The position numbers and the translations under genes were made by a program. The notes beneath the pieces were generated by a model, which made no database searches, was not told the origin of the DNA, and saw only the letters and a list, made by a program, of their open reading frames with translations. From assembly GCA_018064885.1 (NCBI GenBank), contig JAGHUI010000004.1, forward strand, positions 23,014 through 87,013: 64,000 nucleotides of DNA, in the 5' to 3' direction. This stretch comes from Candidatus Minthosoma equi (GTDB lineage: Bacteria > Bacteroidota > Bacteroidia > Bacteroidales > Bacteroidaceae). Shown here piece by piece: positions 1-7,739 of the stretch (the stretch's first letter is position 1; each line of letters opens with the position of its first letter).

Positions 1-1973
<1,973 letters not shown>

Positions 1974-2012
1974 AAGACCCACCCCTTACCCCTCCCTTGC
2001 ATGGAGGGGAAT
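1974..2012 (+). repeat. G/C-rich palindromic element copy 3, thiE-thiG gap
   Basis: Shorter, more diverged copy: AAGACCCACCCCTTACCCC, then a CCCTTGCATGG centre and GAGGGGAA. It lies in the 68-bp gap between thiE and thiG and touches the thiG start codon, so it would form a hairpin immediately before thiG in the mRNA. Confidence 0.75.
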
Positions 2013-2041
2013 GAATGCCCAGGAGTGAAAGGCTTTATTTG

Positions 2042-2668
2042 TTATTTACTACTATTATTCACTATTTCCAAAAGACGCTTCATTTCATCCACAGGACTCT
2101 CCGCACGAAGCACCGTGCCGCTGATGGCAATGCCAGTAACGCCCGTCTGCATGATTGCAGGAATGTCATCTGCAGTAATACCGCCTATAGCAACAATAGG
2201 AATATCTATCTTTTCCTCTTTCATTTTCAACACGATATCCATATACCCCTCAAGTCCTAATATAGGAGAAAGCTTTTCCTTTGTTGTCGTAAAACGGAAT
2301 GGTCCGCAACCAATGTAATTAGCACCATCCTGATAATGCTTGCGAACATCCTCAAACGTGTTTGCCGTACCGCCGATGATGAAATCCTTGCCAAGAATGC
2401 GGCGAGCCTCAGCAACAGGCATGTCGTTCTTGCCCAGATGCACACCGTCAGCACCAATGGCCTTCACCATATCCACACGATCATCAATGATGAACGTAGC
2501 ACCATGCTCCTTGCACATTTTCTGCGCCTCAAGAGCCATCGGCAAGACATCCTCATCTGAAGCGCCCTTCACCCTCAGCTGAATCCATCGGCAACCGCCC
2601 AAGAGAGCAAGCCTTATGCTGTCAAGGTACGAATACTGCTCTGTGTAATGCGAAATAAACTGAATCAT
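2042..2668 (-). CDS. thiE: Thiamine-phosphate synthase ThiE
   Basis: ThiE joins HMP pyrophosphate to thiazole phosphate, giving thiamine monophosphate. This 208-aa TIM-barrel protein has the expected motifs: LRVKGASDED near residue 35, FIIDDRVDMVKAIGADGVHLGKNDMP in the middle, the phosphate-binding IGCGPFRFTTTKE, and VAIGGITADDI followed by GVTGIAISGTVL. The start ATG at 2668 overlaps the thiS stop as ATGA, a sign of translational coupling. An upstream in-frame ATG at 2677 lies within the thiS tail and is less likely. Confidence 0.95.
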   Translation of the reverse strand: MIQFISHYTEQYSYLDSIRLALLGGCRWIQLRVKGASDEDVLPMALEAQKMCKEHGATFIIDDRVDMVKAIGADGVHLGKNDMPVAEARRILGKDFIIGGTANTFEDVRKHYQDGANYIGCGPFRFTTTKEKLSPILGLEGYMDIVLKMKEEKIDIPIVAIGGITADDIPAIMQTGVTGIAISGTVLRAESPVDEMKRLLEIVNNSSK

Positions 2669-2862
2669 CCTCCACAAGCAGCTTTAATGATTACGACATT
2701 AGCACCTTCCGTTAACAGAGTACCCTCCCACTCTGTTCGTGGCACCATCTTATTTGAAACAGCAACAGCCACACCTCTTTCAGGCAAGTTCAGCTCTGCT
2801 GCAAGCTCACTAAGGCTCTTTGTCTCAGTCTCTGTCTGCTTATTGTTAATCAAAATTTTCAT
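2665..2862 (-). CDS. thiS: Sulfur carrier protein ThiS
   Basis: ThiS is the ubiquitin-like carrier whose C-terminal glycine is adenylated and converted to a thiocarboxylate that supplies sulfur to ThiG. At 65 aa it has the normal length. It starts MKILINNK, contains SLSELAAELNLPERGVAVAV, and ends in the obligatory Gly-Gly (KAACGG). The stop overlaps thiE by four bases. The ThiF-type activating enzyme is not in the window and would be expected further left in the operon. Confidence 0.94.
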   Translation of the reverse strand: MKILINNKQTETETKSLSELAAELNLPERGVAVAVSNKMVPRTEWEGTLLTEGANVVIIKAACGG

Positions 2863-2908
2863 CTTTCAATATATATATTTACAACTTTTGAAATTCATCT
2901 GCATAGCT

Positions 2909-2948
2909 TTCTCCCTCCCTATGTGGCAGGGTTCGGGGAGAGGGTCTT
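2909..2948 (-). repeat. G/C-rich palindromic element copy 4, at the thiD 3' end
   Basis: Diverged copy reading CTCCCTCCCTATGTGGCAGGG, then TTCGGGGAGAGGGTCTT on the plus strand. It contains the thiD stop codon and encodes the last residues of ThiD (TLSPNPAT). It occupies most of the thiD-thiS gap. Confidence 0.7.
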
Positions 2949-3743
2949 TACATGATTCACAGGTCCATGTCCGTGTCCTATCTCGTAGTCAGCTCCTGCA
3001 ATGATAGCCTCATTGATGAAGTTCTTGGCAAATTTTGCCGCCTCCACCACCGACAGCCCCTTTGACAATGCCGAAGCCAAGGCAGACGACATTGTGCATC
3101 CTGTGCCATGAGTATTCTTGGTGTTGATTCTAATGGAAGGCAGTTCCGTTATGGAACCATCCACATTATTATAAAAAATATCAATAAGTTTTTCTTCCGT
3201 CAAATGTCCAGCCTTGAGAAGCACAGACGTGCCGTATTTCTCTCCCAATTGCTTTGCCGCATCATAAAGATTCGCCTGTTTATCCAGCACTTTGCCATCC
3301 AAAAGAATCTCAGCCTCAGGAATGTTCGGAGTGATAACCGCAGCAAGCGGAAGCAGCTCCGTTCTGAGCGACTGCATAGCACCCTCCTCTATCAGTCGAT
3401 GACCGCTCGTGGAAACCATTACAGGATCAACAACAACATTCCTGCATCCATATTTCCTCAACATGCGGACAATGCACCTCACAATCTCACCCGATTGAAG
3501 CATGCCAATCTTAATGGCATCAGCACCAATGTCGCTCAGCACGGCATCAATCTGCCCTTCCACAAACTCCACGGGCACAGGATGAACGCCAGTAACGCCC
3601 AGCGTATTCTGCACCGTAACAGCAGTAATAGCTGTCGAAGCATAGCATCCGCATGCCGATATAGTCTTAATATCAGCCTGAATGCCAGCACCGCCGCCGC
3701 TATCGCTTCCTGCAATAGAAAGAACAGTATTGTAGTGTTTCAT
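2919..3743 (-). CDS. thiD: Hydroxymethylpyrimidine/phosphomethylpyrimidine kinase ThiD
   Basis: ThiD phosphorylates HMP and HMP phosphate to the pyrophosphate used by ThiE. The 274-aa ribokinase-fold protein shows SIAGSDSGGGAGIQADIKT at the N terminus, VTVQNTLGV, VVVDPVMVSTSGHRL, TPNIPEAEILL, and the anion-hole motif NTHGTGCTMSSALAS near the C terminus. ATG 3743 is preferred over GTG 3749. The last nine residues are encoded by a palindromic element and extend past the usual family end. It is the first gene after the TPP riboswitch, so it leads the operon. Confidence 0.95.
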   Translation of the reverse strand: MKHYNTVLSIAGSDSGGGAGIQADIKTISACGCYASTAITAVTVQNTLGVTGVHPVPVEFVEGQIDAVLSDIGADAIKIGMLQSGEIVRCIVRMLRKYGCRNVVVDPVMVSTSGHRLIEEGAMQSLRTELLPLAAVITPNIPEAEILLDGKVLDKQANLYDAAKQLGEKYGTSVLLKAGHLTEEKLIDIFYNNVDGSITELPSIRINTKNTHGTGCTMSSALASALSKGLSVVEAAKFAKNFINEAIIAGADYEIGHGHGPVNHVKTLSPNPAT

Positions 3744-3767
3744 AATCACTCTTTATGTATATTTCAA

Positions 3768-3797
3768 TTAGTTTTCGTTTTCGTTTTAGTTTTCGTT
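3768..3797 (-). repeat. A-rich 12-bp-type tandem tract in the thiD leader
   Basis: On the coding strand this reads as repeats of AACGAAAACT/AAAACG, about 25 bases before the thiD ATG. Similar tracts with the same orientation relative to their gene precede pit (7697-7729) and the threonine-aldolase-like gene (62664-62716). Confidence 0.7.
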
Positions 3798-3854
3798 ATT
3801 TATAAACAACGTCAACAGACGAAACGCCAACCGTTAACCAAAAGAGCGACCACA

Positions 3855-3955
3855 TTCCGAACTACTCAATCCCTACGGCAGTACTAACTGCATCAGGTTC
3901 GAAGGTATAATCTCAGCCCCCACACACTTCATTGGGGCACCCTTTTGATGTTCCG
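3855..3955 (-). promoter_or_regulatory. TPP riboswitch (THI box)
   Basis: On the minus strand the conserved THI-box blocks are in order: a 5' GGGTGCCCC stem, the pyrimidine-sensing core GGGGCTGAGATTATACC, then GAACCTGATGCAGTTAGTAC, and CCGTAGGGA closing the helix. It lies about 110 bases before thiD and reads into the thiD-S-E-G-C operon. When thiamine pyrophosphate is bound, this class generally lowers expression of the biosynthetic genes. No clear terminator follows directly, so control may act on translation or by another structure; that last point is inference. Confidence 0.97.
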
Positions 3956-3960
3956 ATATG

Positions 3961-3991
3961 CAAATGTACGGTTTTATCGGATAACAACCAA
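3961..3991 (-). promoter_or_regulatory. Promoter of the thi operon
   Basis: On the minus strand a TTGG (-33-type) at 3991-3988 is followed after 19 bases by TACATTTG at 3968-3961, matching the Bacteroidetes TTTG-N19-21-TAnnTTTG pattern. Transcription would start just before the riboswitch. Confidence 0.7.
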
Positions 3992-4077
3992 ATTTTCTGC
4001 ATCAAGATTATTATTTTTCTTTCCGATAGCCAAATAAACATAATAAATCAATAACTTTGCAAACGGGAAAAGGGAAA

Positions 4078-4094
4078 TGTAACACGATTGTAAC
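4078..4094 (+). promoter_or_regulatory. Two TGTAAC sites 11 bp apart before the two-component genes
   Basis: TGTAAC at 4078 and TGTAAC at 4089 are spaced exactly 11 bp, one helical turn. The same hexamer, read on the other strand as GTTACA, is the core of the array before the porin at 6318-6367. This is consistent with autoregulation by the adjacent response regulator. Confidence 0.5.
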
Positions 4095-4127
4095 ACAACA
4101 TTTTGCAGCCGTGTTGCATTTATGCCG

Positions 4128-4135
4128 TAACTTTG
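4128..4135 (+). promoter_or_regulatory. -7 element of the response regulator gene
   Basis: TAACTTTG in the context CCGTAACTTTGCAAAA, 29 bases before the ATG at 4164, is a textbook Bacteroidetes -7 element. A second TAACTTTGC occurs at about 4051-4060. Confidence 0.65.
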
Positions 4136-4163
4136 CAAAAAACATAAAACATAAAAATAAATT

Positions 4164-4865
4164 ATGAAGATTCTTGTTGTTGATGACGAACAAGATATTT
4201 GCGACATTTTGCAATACAATCTTGAAACAGAAGGCTATGAAGTGGTAACTGCAAATTCAGCAGAAGAAGCACTCCAGCTTCCTCTGCACGAATTTTCTCT
4301 CATTCTATTAGATATCATGATGGGAGAAATGTCAGGATTTCAGTTGGCTCGCAGATTGAAAGCAGATACTGTAACAGCTCAAATTCCAATCATTTTCATT
4401 ACCGCCCTTGACGACGAAGACAACACCGTCAAAGGACTAAACATAGGCGCAGACGACTACATCGCCAAACCATTGAGCCTTAGAGAAGTGAAAGCAAGAG
4501 TGAAAGCCGTGCTCAGAAGAATTACTGCTCCTGTATCTTCAACAAGGAAAGAAGAGTATGGGCCTTCATCTGATAATGAAATTCGCTATGAAGGCATCAC
4601 TATCAACCTCAGCGCCAAGACAGCCACTCTCGACAATAATGATCTTCAACTGACAAAACTTGAATTCGAACTGCTATCCCTTCTTCTGCAACATCCCAAC
4701 AAGGTATTTTCACGCGAAGACCTGCTTGCAAGATGCTGGCCACAAGAAGTGTATGTTCTCGATCGAACCGTAGATGTGAACATAACCCGACTCAGAAAGA
4801 AGATTGGCGCATACGGAAAACAGATAAAGACTCGTATTGGCTATGGCTACTGCTTTGAGAAGTAA
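4164..4865 (+). CDS. OmpR/PhoB-family response regulator
   Basis: This 233-aa DNA-binding regulator has a receiver domain (residues 1-118) with acidic pocket D7-D8, phospho-acceptor D50 in LILLDIMM, T80 and K102 (IAKPLS). A winged-helix domain (about 135-233) ends in RTVDVNITRLRKKIG and RIGYGYCFEK. The kinase gene overlaps its 3' end. Two TGTAAC sites lie upstream, and an 11-bp-spaced array of the same core precedes the porin downstream. Together with the porin and Pit transporter this points to a PhoB-like role in phosphate starvation. That role is inferred from context; RprY-like function is the alternative. Confidence 0.85.
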   Translation: MKILVVDDEQDICDILQYNLETEGYEVVTANSAEEALQLPLHEFSLILLDIMMGEMSGFQLARRLKADTVTAQIPIIFITALDDEDNTVKGLNIGADDYIAKPLSLREVKARVKAVLRRITAPVSSTRKEEYGPSSDNEIRYEGITINLSAKTATLDNNDLQLTKLEFELLSLLLQHPNKVFSREDLLARCWPQEVYVLDRTVDVNITRLRKKIGAYGKQIKTRIGYGYCFEK

Positions 4866-6288
4866 ATCGTTCCAGAAGAACCTGCTGATGAGCATTGGCG
4901 GCATATTCCTCCTCTTTGCTATCAGTTTCAGCGTATATCAATACAATCGCGAAAAAGAATATAAGATAGACATTCTTCATTCCAGATTGCAGATGTATAA
5001 CTACGAGATGATGCAATCACTCGGAGAAGAAGGAATGTTGAACGACAGCCTTTTCAATGACTATACTAAATCGCACAGCATTGACCGTATGCGTGTCACA
5101 ATCATTGACACTAAAGGTCGTGTATTACAGGACAATAACTATATTGACACAGATTCATTGTCGAACCATCTGAAGCGCCAGGAAGTACAGCAAGCACTTG
5201 CTAAAGGCAACGGCTATGACATCAAGCGAACATCACAATCCACTCACGAAACGTATTTCTATTCTGCCACTCGCTTCGGCAACCTCGTCATCCGCTCCGC
5301 AGTACCCTATTCTGCCGAACTCACAGAATCGCTCAGAGCAGACAACACATATATTTATTTTACTATACTCATCACCCTTCTGCTTGGCATTGCTCTCTAT
5401 TGGAACACTCATCGTATCAGCCGCCACATTGGATATTTGCGTGAGTTTGCCATGAAAGCAGAACAAGGCAAACAGTTGGATCATGAATTGGAGCGCCGCC
5501 TTCCTGATGATGAGCTTGGCGACATTTCCCACACCATCATCACTCTCTATTGGAAACTGCGCAACTCCGAAGAAGACAAGATTCGCATCAAGCGACAGCT
5601 CACCCAGAATGCCGCCCACGAGCTCAAGACTCCAGCTGCAAGCATACACGGATATTTGGAAAGCGTACTTGATAATCCCGAAATGCCAAATGACAAACGA
5701 CAGCATTTCCTTGAGCGATGCTATGCCCAGAGCGAACGCATGAACAAGCTTTTGCTTGATATGAGTGTCCTCACAAAGCTTGACGAAATGGAAAGCAAAA
5801 GCACACAACAGAAAGATGAGTTTCACAAAATCAATGTTCTCACAATCATCCAGAACGTACTGGAAGACACAGATCTGCAACTGCAGAGCAAGGGAATAAA
5901 GACTATGCTTACAGCTCCTCAGCACATTGAAATAAATGGAGATCAGAGTCTTATCTACAGCATTTTCCGAAACCTCATAGACAATGCCATTGCCTATGCA
6001 ACAGGAGCAACAGAAATCAAAATCAAGTGTGAAAAAGCAGACGACACAAAGGATAAAGACCTATACCATTTTGCCATTAGCGATAACGGTCAAGGAGTTG
6101 ACCCTTTACATCAGCCACATTTGTTTGAGCGCTTCTACAGAGTTGACAAAGGCAGAAGCCGCAAGCTCGGAGGCACAGGCTTAGGACTTGCCATTGTGAA
6201 AAATGCCGTTGCAGCTCATGGAGGAACAGCAACAGCCGAGACCACTCCAGGCGGAGGTTTGACCATACGATTCACGCTTCATGGGTAG
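4843..6288 (+). CDS. Sensor histidine kinase, PhoR-like
   Basis: This 481-aa inner-membrane kinase phosphorylates the preceding regulator. It has two membrane segments (about residues 15-34 and 170-188) flanking a periplasmic region of about 130 residues, then a HAMP-like linker. The DHp motif LTQNAAHELKTPAASIHGYL carries the phospho-acceptor His at about residue 259. The ATPase domain shows the N box NLIDNAIAYA, the DNGQGV and FERFYRVDKGRSRKLGG stretches, and GTGLGLAIVKNAV. ATG 4843 overlaps the regulator gene by 23 bases; an in-frame TTG at 4837 is possible. The long periplasmic domain differs from the short one of E. coli PhoR. Confidence 0.88.
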   Translation: MATALRSKSFQKNLLMSIGGIFLLFAISFSVYQYNREKEYKIDILHSRLQMYNYEMMQSLGEEGMLNDSLFNDYTKSHSIDRMRVTIIDTKGRVLQDNNYIDTDSLSNHLKRQEVQQALAKGNGYDIKRTSQSTHETYFYSATRFGNLVIRSAVPYSAELTESLRADNTYIYFTILITLLLGIALYWNTHRISRHIGYLREFAMKAEQGKQLDHELERRLPDDELGDISHTIITLYWKLRNSEEDKIRIKRQLTQNAAHELKTPAASIHGYLESVLDNPEMPNDKRQHFLERCYAQSERMNKLLLDMSVLTKLDEMESKSTQQKDEFHKINVLTIIQNVLEDTDLQLQSKGIKTMLTAPQHIEINGDQSLIYSIFRNLIDNAIAYATGATEIKIKCEKADDTKDKDLYHFAISDNGQGVDPLHQPHLFERFYRVDKGRSRKLGGTGLGLAIVKNAVAAHGGTATAETTPGGGLTIRFTLHG

Positions 6289-6317
6289 ATTGTTTTTTGA
6301 TATTTTGTTGCAAATAC

Positions 6318-6367
6318 ATTACAAAGGCGTTACAGCCATGTTACAATCATGTTAAGATATTGTTAGA
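6318..6367 (+). promoter_or_regulatory. Pho-box-like array: five TTACA-type repeats at exact 11-bp spacing
   Basis: TTACA starts at 6319, 6330 and 6341, then the variants TTAAG at 6352 and TTAGA at 6363, every 11 bases. The array ends two bases before CACATTTG (6370-6377), a -7-like element. This is the layout of enterobacterial Pho boxes, where 11-bp repeats replace the -35 site. It lies before the OprO/P-type porin and downstream of the two-component genes. Confidence 0.7.
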
Positions 6368-6479
6368 AGCACATTTGCAACAGAAATGAAACATGTTTGC
6401 AAACACCCTGTAACAGCCATTTGTGACCTTTGCAATGTCAATAAAGAGGCACAACCATTTCCTCTGTTGACATTACAAT

Positions 6480-7556
6480 ATGACAATAGAAAAAGCAAAG
6501 AAAATCACAAAGATTTACAATTGGATCAGGCTTATCATCTTGGTTGTAAGCCTTACCTTCTTCTGTGCGGGGTATTTGAGCGCACAGACAGCAAGTCCGC
6601 AAATTCATGGAATCCTTCGCGGGAAGTACGAATATCAGCCAGATCTTGGAGCATCAAGATTTGAAGTGCGCAATGCCAGACTTTCCGCCAATGGTTCCCT
6701 CACAAACTACTCCTCATACAAATTGGAGGTTGACCTTTGCGACGAATCAGCCATCAAAATGAAAGACGCATGGGTGAGAGTTAATCCTTGGAACAGCCTC
6801 AGGATGACTATAGGTCAACAGAGAATGCCGTTCTCTATTGATGCTCACCGCAACCCTTCGGCGCAGTACTTTGCCAATCGTTCCTTCATTGCAAAACAAG
6901 TTGGCGACATGCGAGATGTTGGTTTTCAGACAGGTTATGATTTCAAGAACAAAGAAAACCGAACCCTTCTCTCGCTCGACGCAGGAGTTTTCAACGGCAG
7001 TAACCTTGACAATCAGAAGACTGCTTGGTTCAAGTCGCCAGGATACTCTGCTCGCATTCAGTATTATCCAATAAAGGGATTTGCCATCATCCCAAGCATC
7101 CAGCATCAGCAGATTGCAAATCGTGAGACTTACTACACTTCGCTCGACTTCGGTTCTTACTACGAATCAAACGGTTGGCACATAGAAGCAGAATACCTGC
7201 ATAAGTTCTACGGAAGAGATGCTTTCGACGATTGCAATGCCGTTGACGCAATGATAATCTACTCCCAGAAACTCAACAACAATCAAAGTTTCATTGAAAA
7301 GATTTCATACTTAGGGCGTTACGACTGGATGCAAGATCATTCATCTGGCAAAAACGGTTTTGCTGAAAACTCTAAGCTTTTGCAACTTACTGATGCTGAA
7401 CGTCATCGCATGACACTCGGTGCAACCTTCAGCCTTCGCAACGCTGCTTTTCCAACAGACATACGCCTCAACTACGAAAAGTACTGGTATCCACATGGCG
7501 GTGCCAAGGAAAGCGAACAGGACAAACTCGTATGTGAACTCATGATAAAATTCTAA
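6480..7556 (+). CDS. Phosphate-selective porin, OprO/OprP type
   Basis: A 358-aa outer-membrane beta-barrel. A signal peptide covers roughly residues 1-36, with a hydrophobic stretch LIILVVSLTFFCAGYL and cleavage after LSA. The mature part is rich in alternating aromatic strands and ends in phenylalanine (MIKF), typical of barrels. FEVRNARLSANGSL, KDAWVRVNPW and IGQQRMPFSIDAHR match the OprO/P superfamily. The gene follows the two-component pair and has its own 11-bp repeat array and promoter. Its likely job is uptake of phosphate or polyphosphate across the outer membrane under starvation, inferred from family and neighbours. Confidence 0.85.
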   Translation: MTIEKAKKITKIYNWIRLIILVVSLTFFCAGYLSAQTASPQIHGILRGKYEYQPDLGASRFEVRNARLSANGSLTNYSSYKLEVDLCDESAIKMKDAWVRVNPWNSLRMTIGQQRMPFSIDAHRNPSAQYFANRSFIAKQVGDMRDVGFQTGYDFKNKENRTLLSLDAGVFNGSNLDNQKTAWFKSPGYSARIQYYPIKGFAIIPSIQHQQIANRETYYTSLDFGSYYESNGWHIEAEYLHKFYGRDAFDDCNAVDAMIIYSQKLNNNQSFIEKISYLGRYDWMQDHSSGKNGFAENSKLLQLTDAERHRMTLGATFSLRNAAFPTDIRLNYEKYWYPHGGAKESEQDKLVCELMIKF

Positions 7557-7567
7557 AAAACACACTT

Positions 7568-7696
7568 ATGAAATATGATGAAGAATTAACCATCTTCCCA
7601 GACTTTGACGAATTGGAAGTTCCTCGCAACCTCTCATCATCCATATTTGATGATGACGACGATGACGACTGGGATGATGACGACGACGACGATTAA
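7568..7696 (+). CDS. 42-aa hyperacidic poly-aspartate microprotein
   Basis: A short open frame 11 bases after the porin stop encodes 42 residues. The first half, MKYDEELTIFPDFDELEVPR, has mixed composition. The C terminus is DDDDDDDWDDDDDDD, two runs of seven aspartates around one tryptophan. Codons alternate GAT and GAC, so it is not a simple trinucleotide repeat. It sits between the porin and the Pit transporter and is probably cotranscribed with them. I do not recognise a family. A role in binding divalent metal or metal-phosphate is speculative, and expression is unproven. Confidence 0.6.
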   Translation: MKYDEELTIFPDFDELEVPRNLSSSIFDDDDDDDWDDDDDDD

Positions 7697-7729
7697 AACT
7701 TAAACGAAAACTTAAACGAAAACTTAAAT
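7697..7729 (+). repeat. A-rich tandem tract before pit
   Basis: AAAACTTAAACG is repeated almost three times between the stop of the microprotein and the GTG start of pit. It is the closest relative of the AAAACGAAAACT tracts before thiD and the threonine-aldolase-like gene. Confidence 0.75.
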
Positions 7730-7739
7730 ATTCAATAAC

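Noticed and set aside
3895..3955. tRNA-like GGTTCGA signal
   Set aside because: The CAGGTTCGAAGG stretch is part of the TPP riboswitch core; no cloverleaf can be formed around it.
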